Assembly: GCA_945910005.1 (NCBI GenBank) | Contig: OX246741.1 | Coordinates: 12,848,890 to 12,912,889 of the forward strand | Source of the DNA: Isoperla grammatica | Lineage: Eukaryota; Arthropoda; Insecta; Plecoptera; Perlodidae | Reading direction: 5' to 3' | Length of the DNA stretch: 64,000 nt | In this document: one piece after another, positions 24,074 through 37,524 of the stretch | Position numbering within the stretch: position 1 is the stretch's first letter | Layout of the letters: each line of letters opens with the position of its first letter | Notes under the pieces: generated by a model | The model's input: the letters and a program-made list of their open reading frames with translations, nothing else | Told to the model about the DNA's origin: nothing | Databases searched by the model: none | Made by a program: the position numbers and the translations under genes

Positions 24074-24240
24074 ATTGAAGTACAAGAGGTAAGGAAAAAT
24101 AGCAGACGCCGACCAAGATTTCAATACTTGCAACAGATTATCCAGGAACTACATAGCAATGACTATGAAAAAAAGAAATGGTGGTTAAACAGATGAAAGA
24201 ATGGAAAACAGTTTCAAAACAACCTATGGATTGATAACAT
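24074..24240 (+). pseudogene. Decayed C-terminus of a non-LTR retrotransposon ORF2
   Basis: Translated from 24074 the frame reads a basic RRRPRFQYLQQII block followed by HSNDYEKKKWW before a stop. The pattern 'G/R-rich, RPR-x-x-YL-x-QI, then a KR-x-x-(D/N)R end' is typical of the extreme C-terminus of non-LTR reverse transcriptase ORFs. The copy is short, AT-biased and interrupted by TGA. No RT motifs remain upstream. The match is from memory of the family pattern, so confidence is moderate. Confidence 0.4.
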
Positions 24241-25156
24241 CAAACACCAAAAATTGTTTGTGTTTGGATAGTTATAGTAGAAAATGAACATTCAATTGGT
24301 ATGCTATAAACTAAACACAATGTAAGCCCACAGTATAAAAATCTACACATCAGTACCGAAACTCCATTGAACCAATTGCGCACGGCGACACCAGCGCGGC
24401 GTAGCGGTGATGGGGTTGAGTTGGGGTTCTTTACAACTAGAAAAACTACCTTAAGTTATAGTTGCACTACTTTATCGGCTTTATTAAGCCTGTAGGTATG
24501 ACCTGCGCGTGTGGATGTGTTTGCAGCAAGAAAATAGCTTTAGTTTCTGTGCTGCATAGATTCTTATACTGTGATAAAACTAGCTGGTTACTGTGCGCAA
24601 ATTATGTAAACTGTTCCAATGCCCAACAGTCTAGAATTTCTTATATTGAAATTCCATTGCATCTATCTTCCTATTTATGTACTGGGATGTAAATCTAAAC
24701 CAAACACAAATTGAATCCAATTGCAATTGAATTCATCCAAAAGTCTCGTTCCTCCTTCGCTTATCATTCTGAGATGTGATTTAGAACGTAATGAGTTTCG
24801 TTACAGCCAACTGTTGCCCTTGTAGGCTTTTATCGCACGTCAACAGTTCTCGTCTGCTACAGCACAGATTTGTATTGGAATCGAATTTTTAATCTAAAAT
24901 GAACCCAATTTGGTTATCTGGGACAATTTCAATTACGTAGACAGTCTCGGGGTTGGCTGGCCTTGAGATATAAACCTTGACTCTTATCCGATAGTCATAA
25001 CAATCTGCGCGAGAACGTATCTCTTGTTCCCATACTCAATACTTACAGACTTGCTAACATAACCGCAATGACGGACGGACTTGGCAGGTTTAACCTCATT
25101 CCACTTTAAATTTATTCGAATACCGTTCTCATTCTCTTCCAAACATAAATACTGTG
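24241..25156. other. Spacer
   Basis: No gene recognised. GACGGACGGAC at about 25071-25081 already hints at the tetranucleotide that dominates from 25157. Confidence 0.4.
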
Positions 25157-26100
<944 letters not shown>

Positions 26101-26345
26101 TAACTACTGTACAACCAACCCCGTACTTTAAGGGAGGCTAATGCCCGGTCTTGTTTGCGTTTTGCAGAGCGCGACCGAGACGGAAGTGGTCCCACTCCAT
26201 CTCGTGACGTCACGGCATGCAGGGAGAATGTTAATTCGGCTGGGCGAAGAGCCAACAATCAATCCCTCCCCTGCACCCTAAACCACAGCCACGGCCGCAG
26301 CCGTGCACACACCTAGCAACAACTTAGACGATGGCAGCAGCGCCA
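26101..26345. other. GC-rich island with CRE-like TGACGTCA
   Basis: A local GC-rich block. TGACGTCA sits near 26205-26212, and a short plus-strand frame from the ATG at about 26142 runs 48 codons. A TTTTGCAG that could be a splice acceptor precedes GCGCGACCGAGACGG. It could be a promoter, an untranslated exon or a repeat; the sequence does not decide. Confidence 0.25.
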
Positions 26346-26741
26346 TTTGCTTAATGAATTCGTCATATAGGGCATACCGATCGAGATGGCTCGGGGGTAA
26401 TATACAAGAATAACTCTAGGAAGTCACTGGTTTGATTACGACCACCGACACTCATAATTGAAGGTGTTTTCAAAATGTGAATACTGGCATTTTCTACCAC
26501 AAACAATATTTTGTTTGTAATGAAATGTATTGCACTTGGAATACTCATCCTTGAACGTCCTTCGGTTTCGTAATTAAAAAATCATTATTTTAACTGGATG
26601 TAAATATCGCACAGACAAATTTTATGCATACATTTCGCTCTTTTGCGATATTTTATGCTTTGATAGTGTCTTATTACTATAACACTTCTAAATTTTAATC
26701 TTATCTGCTTTTATATTCAAATCCTTCACGGCATACTTTAG

Positions 26742-26743
<2 letters not shown>
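26346..26743. other. Spacer
   Basis: No gene recognised. Confidence 0.4.

Positions 26744-26799
<56 letters not shown>
26744..26799. repeat. TA dinucleotide microsatellite
   Basis: About 28 uninterrupted TA units. Confidence 0.95.
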
Positions 26800-26800
<1 letters not shown>

Positions 26801-27126
26801 GATCAATTATTTATTCTTTTGTTCGCTGAACTTTTCTATCTTAACACTTTTTGTAATTACGTCTTACTTAAATCTACTTTGAAACTTTTTGAGTGATTTT
26901 TCTATTGTGCATTGCTTCAATTAAGTACAGCGCTAACCTAGAAAGTATCCAATATAATAGTTAAGCTTTGTACAGTTCTAATTAGAGGATTATTCCTTTC
27001 CAACTATTCAAATGGCGTTATGAAAGTACTCAAGATCCTTCAAGATCTAACAAAAAAAAAGTACAAAAAGTATAACACACATCAAGGTTCTATAAGAAAT
27101 GTTGTTAATTCATTATTGTTAGTATA
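26800..27126. other. Spacer
   Basis: AT-rich; no gene recognised. Confidence 0.4.
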
Positions 27127-27398
27127 ATAATAATTTTTCGTAGGAATACCCGTTATAGGGTGCACACCAGTTTCATCTGATGTGCCTCACATCAGGTGAC
27201 TAACTAGGTATATTAAGGTGTTAAGGATAGTTGTGAAGGAATGTCCTAGGGCTATTTGTATGACTCAATCCCAGCATTCACCGTTACGACTGAGGAAACG
27301 CTCGAAAAAAAACAGGTCAGCAATGCCGGTGACCGAAATCGAACCAGTGACCTTCCAAATTAGAGTCTCGCGTCTTACCGCTGAGCTACCTCTATCGG
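27127..27398 (-). mobile_element. tRNA-derived SINE, copy 1 (reverse)
   Basis: This is the reverse-complement relative of the SINE at 61826-62098. Shared words in order are GATAGAGGTAGCTCAGCGGTA-like head, GGTTCGATTTC-like B box, GTCGTAA, GAATGCTGG, TTGAGTC, ACATTCCTT, CACCTTAATATACCTAGTTAG, AGTCACCTGA, CTGGTGTGCACCCTA and ATTCCTACGAAAAATTA. The A-rich and TTA-rich end at 27127 is the SINE tail. It is more diverged than the other copy. Confidence 0.8.
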
Positions 27399-28255
27399 TA
27401 TAAAGCCCCAACCACAAATGTCGGCATCGTGATTGTAATCGGGATCGGGATCGCAATCGTACATTTTCTCATACTAAATCATTACGATTTTATTGTGCAC
27501 AGCGCCACAAAAATTATTAAATAACCTTGTTCACGATTTCCGGATTGAGATTGCAACGCCGATACTGACCGACAGCGGACAGGTAGATCGGGTGTGTAGT
27601 ACGGAGTGTATGTGAAGTAGAGGCTTTCCATCTCTCATGGAAAGGGAAATTGTGTAAGTTCAACGTTACCTCACACACCGAGTGTGTTTTAATCTCTCTT
27701 AAATAATAGGATTACGACGCATCACTCATAGGGCCGTTATTAAAGGTAATTAAGGGTTACGCAGAAACCGTAATATTCGTATAAACGGCCACACTATAAA
27801 CGAAGATGACGGGGAATAAAACAACACCGTGACGTCATTATTTTAGAGTTCACTGTGACAATTGTCACTGACACATTTCAAAAGAGACAGTTTGAGAGCT
27901 AAACGTGACTCATCTCTATATGTTTCCATCGTAATTAATAGACAGATGTACGTGCGCGTGGATACAAAACGGTTAACGACACAGCGAAAAACAGCAAACA
28001 GCGAAAGAGAAAAAAAAGAGAAAGAGAAGGTTTGTTGTCAATATACACGTTTGTAATGAAAAAAGTTTTGGAATTTTTAAATTAGGATCTTGGGAATTAA
28101 AAAAAGTGTATGGACACGTTATTAAAAATCGTTCTTAAAGAGTGTAGTATAATATAGCTATGGTCTTCGCACGTGTATCCAATTCTGATCACTCTGTTAA
28201 ACTCAAAATTAACTTGTTATTCTCCAATGAACTTTAGAACATTCGAAAAAAATCA
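27399..28255. other. Spacer
   Basis: No gene recognised. A weak inverted similarity (GTCGGCATCGTGATTGTAAT at about 27420 against TGAGATTGCAACGCCGAT near 27550) may be the remains of a small inverted-repeat element. Confidence 0.35.
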
Positions 28256-28345
28256 CATTTTTGTAACTTCTTGACCGATTTTGCCACAAAACTATACTGG
28301 CTTTCAACTCACATCGAAACTGGTAGAATTTTCACATTTCAACAT
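28256..28345. repeat. Fragment related to the 62.6-kb HINE-like repeat
   Basis: TTGTAACTTCTTGACCGATT followed by TTGCCACAAAACT (28261-28293) aligns with TTGTAACTTTTCGAACGATT followed by TTGCCTCAAAACT at 62674-62706. The '(C/T)TTGAC-GATTTTGC' phrase also resembles the CATCTTGACGAATTTTGCTGG of the 13.8-21.8 kb array. No termini are present. Confidence 0.35.
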
Positions 28346-28483
28346 GATCATACTTTCCGTTCGACCTCTTTCGTGAAACATACATGGAACACTGGAACAG
28401 AATGAGAGCCGTAAAAAAATCAAATGGAAACGCTCGCGTAGTAACCTTTCGAACACACACACCTTCATATTGACTGAAATTAA

Positions 28484-28605
28484 GGGCCGTATGCACAGTC
28501 AAGTGTCAAGTTAAGCACAGTATTTGTTGCTTTACAATTGTTTTATTACATGCTACTTTCTATAAGAAGAACCAACTCCATATTATATTAACCATAAACA
28601 AATCA
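28484..28605 (+). mobile_element. Dispersed repeat beginning GGGCCGTATGCACAGTC, copy 1
   Basis: About 120 bp similar to 46227-46342: GGGCCGTATGCACAGTCA, GTGTCAAGT, TTGTTGCT, ATTGTTTTATTACA, ATAAGAAGAAC and AACCATAAACAA are shared in order. In copy 2 the interior folds (TTGCTATGGA pairing with TCCATAGCAA). Probably a MITE; ends unresolved. Confidence 0.65.
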
Positions 28606-29562
28606 CATGCTTTAACTCGACTCTATCCACCCAATAATACTCATCACCTGAACCAATTCTCACTACACTAAGAACTACTCGATTTCCACCCCCGCACGGT
28701 TTAAACCCATCCAACCCCTCGTGTCATTACGGATACTTCCGTCCTTCCGCAAAGAACCCTTAGAAAACTCTTCGGAGAATTTTTTAACATTTGCATATCA
28801 AATAAATTTCAACGGCCTCTCTTTGAGAGTTGAGCCATAGTAGCTAGCGGTCGTTAGTGAAGTTGCTACCCCCTCTGGCCGACTGCCACGGCAATTCCAC
28901 AGATTGGCTGAATCGGCGGCACGGGGGGTGTACTTTTGCCACGCGGAACAATCACCTGATTTATAGGGGATATATGGATAATGTGGCTGTTTCATCATGT
29001 GATACAAATCACTCTAGCGGGCGTTGGGACAACTAATCCTAGTTACTTGGATTTATTTCATTTTGGAGACGTCTTTAGGCTTTTCGAGTTATGCATTGAA
29101 GGAGTCGTTGGTTAGGTTCGTAGATTAGGACAAATAGCGTGGGGGATCTAAAGTAGAGGGGATTTTCGCTCGTTTATTTAAAATGCGGATTAAAATAAGT
29201 ATCTTGAAAAAATGAGGGGTTGTTATTTAACGGTTCAAAACATGGTAGAAAATGTTTATATAGACCTACGCAGTTGGATAATACCAAAACCCTTGAAATG
29301 CTCTTATTAGATCTAAACAGGGGAAAGAACGTTCAGTTGGACATTTTGATATTTCTTTATTCCACATTGATCGGTACATTGTAAAGATATAGACTTCTCC
29401 GAAGAGAGGATGTGAAAATATACTTAACGAAATAAATAAAATTAATTAATTTATTCACAAAATTAATACCATCATATAAACGTAGCGTGATTTACTAACG
29501 ATTTGTGATTATTGAAAATGCCAAACAAAATCCACAAAAGATTTAAATCATAGCCGATCAAG
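28606..29562. other. Spacer with a GC-richer block
   Basis: A block at about 28800-29010 is open on the minus strand for 69 codons without a recognisable domain. Nothing else is supported. Confidence 0.3.
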
Positions 29563-29730
29563 GGGCCAGTTTCACCAAACTTTAATGCCGCGACTTTCTG
29601 TTAATCGTAGATTAAAAATGGTGCCCGGTAGAAGCCACCGTACATTTTGTATGTAATGTTTGATGAAACCATGGTAACCAATCCCAGATTAGTCAATTAG
29701 CCGCTTAAAAAAGTTTGGTGAATTCGGACC
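29563..29730. mobile_element. MITE with TTCACCAAACTTT terminal repeats
   Basis: Left end GGGCCAGTTTCACCAAACTTT (29564 on) matches the reverse complement of the right end, GGTCCGAATTCACCAAACTTT (ending 29730), at 17 of 21 positions. The interior is about 125 bp without coding. Target duplication is not clear, so the superfamily is left open. Confidence 0.6.
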
Positions 29731-30079
29731 AAAGTCGATTAGCCGAGACGTTACCTTTTCATTGATTGACAGTGTTCATTATTTATTTTACTGGAGTAGA
29801 TAAGAAATAAGTTACAATATAACGTATCTCGTCTCAGGTATAGACCTACTGGGCATTAGATTGATTGCCGTGGCCCTGGGAGGGTTGTTATTTTTGTATA
29901 ACTGAATTGTGAAGATTTCCATTACGGCGGTTTCATTTTCTTTTCTCAGAACAGAAAGGATACAAAGATATAAACTCGGTGAAAAATGACACCTCTGTCA
30001 ATTTGACGGCTCGAAAAGAAAAATCTAAAGTCTACGGAGGAAAGAGTTTCTAGGAGAAACAGCGCACCTAGCGGCGTGA
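29731..30079. other. Spacer
   Basis: No gene recognised. Confidence 0.4.
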
Positions 30080-30250
30080 AGAGCAGTTACCCGCAAGGAC
30101 GCGCACGCGCACTCACGCATACACACACGCACACACTCACGCACACACTGACGTGCATGTACAGCAGTCACCCGCAAGCACGCGCATGCACATACACTCA
30201 AAACTAGCACATACACACACTCACACATCCACGTTCACGTGCACATGCAG
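30080..30250. repeat. CA/CG-rich minisatellite
   Basis: Imperfect repeats of about 78 bp built from GCAGTYACCCGCAAG, CGCGCAYGC and CACACACTCACGC blocks. Minus-strand frames through it are cysteine/valine-rich artefacts. Confidence 0.6.
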
Positions 30251-30279
30251 TAGTCTTTCTTATTTACATACTTTTATTT

Positions 30280-30508
30280 TTTTTTATTTAATATGTTGAA
30301 TTTCCACTTCATTTGATTTTAGTTCATTTCTAAATTTTTTTTTTTGTTCTTGATTTTTATTTTATATAGTTAAGTAGTTTGTTTTGTTTTTGTTGTTATT
30401 GTTATTTATGATTTAATTATTATTATAATTGTTTGCATAGCATAGTTTTATTTGTAAATAAGTTTTTATAACTGAATAGGATAGACATTAAATAAATAAA
30501 TAAATAGT
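30280..30508 (+). mobile_element. Possible non-LTR retrotransposon 3' tail
   Basis: A T-rich 3'UTR-like stretch ends in AATAAATAAATAAAT (about 30489-30507). This is typical of short truncated non-LTR copies, but no coding part is left to prove it. Confidence 0.25.
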
Positions 30509-31440
30509 CAATCATTAATTCAATAAATCCCCGAAAACGTTTGGGTATAATGCTAAACGCTAACATTATTGTAATTCAAAATTGTATAATTCCAATCTAC
30601 GGTTTTTAGAAATTAAAGAGGAACTCCTATACATACAAACACCTATATGCAGGTATCTTAGTGGTAAGAATTGCGACACTCTTGTTCAAAAAATTAGCTC
30701 GATTCCTGTCAGTGGCAATTCTGACTTTTTCCGAGTGTTTCCACATTCAGAAGGCGAATGGTAGGATTGGGTCCTGCATTAGGTCCTATACTTTCAGCTG
30801 TCTGAAATTGCTTCTTAGCCGCACAAATATCCTAATGTACACGGTTTTGAGTACAAATGAAATAATTTGTGGATTTATGTGCTTTATCGGTATCACTATC
30901 ATAAAAATCACAATTCTCATAAGTATCTGCAGGGTTCTATCACCAATTCGTTTTTGTCAATCTACTTATGTGATATCTGTATTTATGTAAACTGTGACAG
31001 TAGGGCCCAACAACATGCAATGAGGCATATAAATACACATTATTTTCTTATTTTTACCCTGTAAACCCAATAAGAGCGATATCGTATCGAACCGCATCCA
31101 GGTATCCCGTATTGCAATCACGCAAACATGAGCCCAGTCAGTGCATACAAAACAACTAGACCATACAACGTCGGAAATAAATAAACCATGTCGGTTTTCA
31201 ACTTGAATTGGCAAGTAGTTCTTGATCCGACTATTTGTTGTTTTGTTTGTAGTTTGCAGTAGTCAATGGAGTGGTTCGGCCTTGGGCTGAACTAAGTCGC
31301 TGTTTGGTTCTAGAGCGGTAGTGTTTGGATTGATAAGGGTTACGCTAGACACGAAGACCAATATTTACCTACAGACCCTACTACAAGAGTATATACAACA
31401 TGGTAAACACAGACTCTCTGTCGGTAAAGGAGGGCACTGT
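30509..31440. other. Spacer
   Basis: Several overlapping open frames (60-109 codons) on both strands have no recognisable domains. No gene is supported. Confidence 0.4.
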
Positions 31441-31607
31441 TATAGTTGTCCCAAGACTACCTTACAGATGCTTTCGTCACAGGCGACTGGTTCGTAGCCA
31501 ATCAGCGATCGGTATTGGCCCGGATGTGTCTCGGGCGGTTCGCTGGTTGGCTACGACTGCCCCAGATGTGACGAAAGCAGGTGTAAAGTAATCTTGGGTC
31601 CACTATA
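31441..31607. mobile_element. 167-bp palindromic MITE, copy 1
   Basis: Nearly the whole element is an inverted repeat. TAGTTGTCCCAAGACTAC... at the left pairs with the right end (reverse complement TAGTGGACCCAAGATTAC...), and GCTTTCGTCACA and CGTAGCC also recur inverted. It is bounded by TATA at both ends, consistent with TA insertion (Tc1/mariner-like). A second copy of equal length lies at 45193-45359. The plus-strand open frame across it is an artefact. Confidence 0.8.
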
Positions 31608-33615
31608 GGGTACAGAATGGATCAGTAGGGCTTCGATTATTGGCAACAACGACTGGTTTTTGTTTCTCGGTCTTTTAGTGATTTTCGGATTTATTACTAA
31701 ATTATTTTCTCTCAATTTATTCCATATTTTATTTATTTTTACATCAAGTAGTACACGGATGATATTATGTAACCGTAATTGTTCACTCCCGTTAAGTTAA
31801 CCAGTTATATAAACTAACAAGCTACACATTAAATACATAAATTCATACATCATTCTTAATCACACGCCGAAAAACATATTTTTCATAGAAACTTTAAATC
31901 CAAAACAGTTAGCTGTTATTCAGAAGCAGTATACGCAGTTTTGGCCCTCGGTCGAGTAAAAGGTATAAATAGGTTTTCATTCCGCTATTTATCGCACTTA
32001 TTTTTCCATAGTTTTTTTTAATATGAAATATTGCGCTCTGTGCAAAGCAAGTACTAATGCCAAAAAATGCTATACCATGTACGAGATATATTTATTTTTC
32101 TAAAATAAAGTAATAAAAACTTTTACCAAGGCAAGTTTAATAAAATTCGTGTATTTTACTCTAGTGGTAGAGAAAGTACTGTTAGTTCGGGTGGAGGTAA
32201 CCAGGTGTTCATATACTTCCTTGGCCGGACACGGGTACTTCACTTTAACACTCACCAACCACATACACATGACTGTGTGTTACTGTTATGCACCTTATTC
32301 TACATCTTTAGCAGTAATTACTTGAACTATGCATTGTTATAGATAAATAGTTGCACTCTATCACAAGTAATAATTGTACAAGTTTACCCACGAATATTTT
32401 GTGAGTCCGGTATTGCACAGCAGAATCTAGTACGGCCATAGTTTGGTTTAACACCGACTATGCACTAGGTATGTCCCCTAGGTATTAATACTGGCGATTA
32501 TCACAATAATTAAGCAACTCCCTGTTGAACGTACAATAACATACCTCCTAGGCAAGAGCTCTTTAACCCCCGCTTAGCTCTCCCTCTAAAGCTTCAGTAC
32601 GTTACTACCCCCACCTCCTAAAAGGGTTCGATCTGAAGCAAGACCAAAACCTCATCCTGTGCACATTGAATAACACCCCCGGCCCAGTACTCAAAAACAA
32701 CCAGCGCAACTCGCCTTAAATAATTCTACTCCACAGTTACACTGTTCTCTTTCTCACCGGTTTAGAAATGGAAGTGAGCAGTTTATAAAGTGGTGGCGTT
32801 CGATCTATGTTTTATTCACAATGAACGAGAGTAAAGTCTGTAATAAATAAATGCGAGAGTACACGATGCTTTTTTTGTTTTACCGCAGGTTAAAAAACAT
32901 GGTGGACTGGGTATATACGGATGTGAGTCCAGGGCTTAAACGTAAACCTACATGATGTGTGCTTGTGTCAGCGAGGATTGAAGAGAATGTGATAAATAAT
33001 GGTCAAATAGTCAAAAGCCCCTGGTCACATCCCTTTAGTGGGGGTTGGATGAAGCCGAGTACGAACATCAACAATCTTCCGGAACAATAACTGTGTAATC
33101 TACTCGGTTTGAGCAGCAGTTTTTCATATGTCTACACGAATTTATTTCGGTCTTTATTAAACCGTAATGTGGTCAGATTTCATTTTCTTTTTTAATTTCA
33201 ACTCGTGCAAACACACGTTTACAGTTGGACAAAGAAAATAATTGAAAAAAGGAGTGGTAGAAAAATAAAAGTGATTGTTATTGTTAGTGTAGGATTTAGC
33301 GGTAAATAAATTGGGAATAAAAGTGCTTTGAAGATTTACGCTATATTACAAAAACACAAGAAACACATACATGTGCATTAAACTTGGCATTTTGACGTCA
33401 CAGCTGTGGTTGGTTTGGCCCAAGGGCTGATAAGATTTTAGAGTCATGACCAATTATAATTGTATGTAAATAAAATAATAAAACACTACACGAGCAGCTA
33501 CCTACTACGGTCATAAACACATAACACACTAACGAAAATGCGTTGTAAATGATTGTGGTTAATGTTTATGGCTGTTGTGTTGTATTTAAGTATACTGGAC
33601 TTAAAAGTCGTCCCC
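31608..33615. other. Long spacer
   Basis: About 2 kb in which I recognise no gene or repeat. Confidence 0.4.
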
Positions 33616-33695
33616 TAGTTGTCCGTTGTTGCCAGGTAACAGTTCCATGCATTTCCCATATAGAAACAAGTCCATAGCAACAATGGGCGCCCCTA
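33616..33695. mobile_element. 80-bp hairpin MITE, copy 1
   Basis: Starts TAGTTGTCCGTTGTTGCCA and ends CAACAATGGGCGCCCCTA, which pair as an imperfect hairpin. The same layout is found at 44027-44108. TA at both ends fits a mariner-like target. Confidence 0.6.
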
Positions 33696-34800
33696 TGGGT
33701 AGGATACGTCTATGAATATGAACCCGGAGTCTTAATTTATCATTATTATATGTGATTTGATTGCCATGTTTTAAAATAACGTTTGTATTTAATGTAAGTA
33801 GTTGTATTCCATATATTTACTGTCGTCAACAATTTTATATGTATTATTAAAAAGCTATTGTTATTTTCAACAATGAAGTATATTGGGATCAAATGGTTAT
33901 TAATATGACAAACTATACATGTATACAACCAGTACATGTTTTAAAAGGAACTCTGTTGTACGACATAATTTAGTGGATAATGGTTGAAAATAAATGCGAA
34001 GAAATTAATAGAGAAAAACATTAAAAAAAAATAAAAGATGTGAAACTCCTCATTATTTGTATGTAAATGCTAATGATATCTGATCTGATCTGATTAGCCT
34101 ATATATCGAAAATTGTTACACAACTAGTAATTCTGGGACAATTTTATATAAATGGTGGAGGCGCCGGGTTTCGATAATTTGAATTTTTCAAACATGAATC
34201 AATATAATATTGATTACGGTTAATGAGGAGTGTACTCACTAAATCAACTGTTTTATATAGATATCTTGAGAACGCTTCAATATATTGAAAAAGTAATTCA
34301 TATTCGGTACATTTGGTTTTGTACCAACAAACAATGAATATAACAACTTTCAAATATTTTAATTGTTCCGATTGTTAGTTTTGTAATAAATTAACTAATT
34401 CATTAACTTTTTTAAATTCAAACATTCCTTATTGTTATGTTAATTAATTAATCTTGAAATTATTACATTAATACTTGTAATTATTACATTTACAATTTTA
34501 AAAATTCATGTGTAGCCGATAATAAACCAAATCCCACGATGAATCAATTTCCAATGTTTTCAAGGTTTTGCGAGCTACCCTCTCTGCTCTCGCTTCAAGG
34601 CAGTGGATGAAATCACCATAAACCCCGCTATAAGCACCGGATAAATGCGTAGAAACCTTCAAAACAATACGTGCCACTAACCAGACATTATTTTAGTTTG
34701 ATAGACAAGAAAACGGCGCATTCTAGCGTCACGTTCTGACAGCCTGATAACTCGAAACGCGAAGTAGCACTCTCGACTACGAGGTTGTTAAATTCATCCT
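33696..34800. other. Spacer
   Basis: AT-rich; no gene recognised. A short GATCT triplet repeat occurs near 34078-34095. Confidence 0.4.

Positions 34801-34832
<32 letters not shown>
34801..34832. repeat. CT microsatellite
   Basis: Pure TC/CT run of about 14 units with CT-rich flanks. Unlike the CT tracts at 37.5-40.6 kb it carries no retrotransposon insertion. Confidence 0.85.
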
Positions 34833-34835
<3 letters not shown>

Positions 34836-37487
34836 ATTTTCTCTCTCGTTCCTCATTCTCTTTCGTCCACACAAGAATGAACAGACATTTCTCACATCTA
34901 AGTTCTCTCGCGGAGCTTCTGTCATTCTTTATTTATATTGAGAAATAAATAAAGTGAAGTAATCAGATGATATTGTGTGAATTTCATATTTACTATCTAA
35001 GGGCAATGAAACAAAAATATGACACTTGTTTGTCATATTCATTTTTGTGCAGTGTTCTGATAATATAAAATAACACCGTCTTGACTTCAAATTGAAACTA
35101 AGAAAGATCCGGCATTATAACTACCTGTTCTTACAAACCATCACTTTGGCAAAAATATATTAAATAAATTTGAATCTATTTAAAACTACCAATTAAGTTG
35201 AATGCCGTAGTTTTGTTGATTGAGTAGTGTTTAAAGTTGTATCCGTACAAAACACATAACAAAACCTGTGTGTTATCAACCAATCGTAGCTTAAACTAGT
35301 TTTCGAGCTTTGAATGTATTTCAGTTTCGCTCTCAACATTATTGTAACGTCCCCGTTTTTTTCATTGACAAAATACTAAAACGAAACAAAAAACGAATTG
35401 TGATGAGAAACGTGGTGGTATATCTGTTTTTGAAAGTTTCACCCTCAAGAAATAAACGCGTTTACATTCCTGTTTTTACTAACAAATTAAAATGACTACT
35501 TCTATTCCAATCCCACTTTATTTACGTCCACTCTTTGAGTAAGTCACGCCCACACTGCCAGGCCGCCCTAGAAAAAACATCCCAGTTCGTTGATGAAATC
35601 AATTTGTCTTGGCCTGAGATAAGAGTTAGAACTAAGATCCATGACATCTTTGGTGACACTTTAATTATTCCATGACTTAACTTGGTTTCTTCCGAAATTG
35701 TTCCCATTACTCAACGACCTGACATAAATTATGATTTAAATCGTGAAACTTGAAATCTGTGAACTGAACAGAGAATAATTTGCTGATTGTAGAGGAAATA
35801 AATTAAGTTTATTGTAGCGAGGGATTAGAGGAAATCCTATTTAAACTAATGTCATGGAAGATACAGATACTGTAAACGTATTTTGAGGTGATAGCATTAC
35901 TCGGAAGTTATAAACCAGTTTAAAGTGCATTGGGAAGCCGCATTGTATAATGTATAATCTTGTTTTGCTATTTGAATATAATATGTGGTTAAATGGCGGA
36001 TAAACCATGATGCAAGCACACAAAAAGACAATTAAAAATTGAATAGCAGTGTAAATGTAAGTTCTTCTTTTCTTTCTTAAAATATTGATGCAAATACAAA
36101 TAGCGCAAGCTTCCAAAAAAATATAAGTTTGGATCTAGGGTCTTCGAATGTATCCAAGCTACAAGAATTATGAAAGTTCTAATGGTAAACAAGTACGAAA
36201 TGAAAAAACGACAACAAATAATAAAAAGAGTGTTCAGAATGTGTGTATGGCATATGAAAAAACGATTTACCATACCAGTTCACAAAGAAACCAACATTGT
36301 ATTTGTTTGTGGCTCAATGTGAACATATTTTCTAAAACATGACTTTGAACATTCTCAAATTTTCATATATAACTTTGTTGTAATCTAAAACAGCCCCCTA
36401 GTACAAATAATTGCGAACAAAAGCGGCTTATACGAAGATACCATTACATTTAACAACTCAAAGCGTTCCCGTGCATCCCCGACAGTGTAAACGCGATTGT
36501 ACATAGCGTGGTGATGAAGGCGACAGAGCGTGCAGAAGCGATTTCACGAGTCAGCCAATCAGACGCCTCGCTGCCATTGATGACGTCGGCTGACAAACAG
36601 AACTGGGTCAACCGTGGTATCGGACAGTGCTCGGTGTTACCAATGCAGCAAAAACAATCACATAGAATAATAACGAAGACTTCACAAATGGGAGGAAATA
36701 ATGAAACTCGTTTATTGTCACTGTAGGGGATGGTCTAACGATATTCTTCCACACAAGAATAGTATTGAAAAAAAAAATGCGATCCGCACTATCTCACAGA
36801 TCGTTAGAGACAGCCTTTCTTCTTGATCGGAAAATGGATTCAGTGATATTTCATCGATATTTTGATGAAATTATAGTAATTATGTGATAACGATTATACA
36901 CTGCAACGGAAAATGAACGCAGCTTGTTTTTTATGGTGGAGATTCTCATTGTGATGAAGCACTACAGACTATTTACGCAGTATTTTGAATGGTCTTATCA
37001 ATATAACCATAAATCGAAGCATGTTGGTACGAAATATATTTTCGCTTCGTTGTTTGTTTATTTTGTACGTATTTTTCAGCCCACATCTAATCCATTACCA
37101 ATCTCTCCAAACCAGTTTACAACATTCCCCCAGGTGATTACTGTGCGTACCACTTCCTAATAGAAGATCTTAGTGCTTGCGCTTGTAGAACCCATAAACA
37201 TTAAGATTGACGCAGACAGGCTCTGCCAAGAGGTTGATTGATCACGGAATGAGATCAACCCTAGTCAGTTATATCTTCTGTGCATATTTTTCTTTCTTTT
37301 ACCGTACAAATATGTAGATTCAAAATGTATTTTCTAGTGTTTTTCTCAAGTTTTCTTTATAGTGAAATAATCATCCATTTTAGAGTGGTGTAGGTCTACA
37401 ATTGAGGTCAAAATAACAATAAGTAATCAATGGTTGGAGAGAGTGATATTATGATGGAGAAATAAATTATGCCTCATAGCAAATCTG

Positions 37488-37489
<2 letters not shown>
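34833..37489. other. Long spacer
   Basis: No gene recognised. Around 36540-36600 a CCAAT-containing GTCAGCCAATCA and a TGACGTCGGCTGAC form a short inverted pair in a GC-richer patch. This could be promoter-like or a hairpin relic. Confidence 0.35.

Positions 37490-37519
<30 letters not shown>
37490..37519. repeat. CT microsatellite, left of retrotransposon copy 1
   Basis: Fifteen TC units abut the 5' end of the non-LTR element. The same motif resumes exactly after its 3' tail (39858-39887). Confidence 0.9.

Positions 37520-37524
<5 letters not shown>

Noticed and set aside
27410..27575. Inverted-repeat element with CGGCATCG-type ends
   Set aside because: Arm similarity is too weak to separate from chance.
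37469..37519. N-terminal SLSLSLSL extension of the reverse transcriptase frame
   Set aside because: It is encoded by the flanking CT microsatellite and lies outside the truncated element; the ATG is fortuitous.
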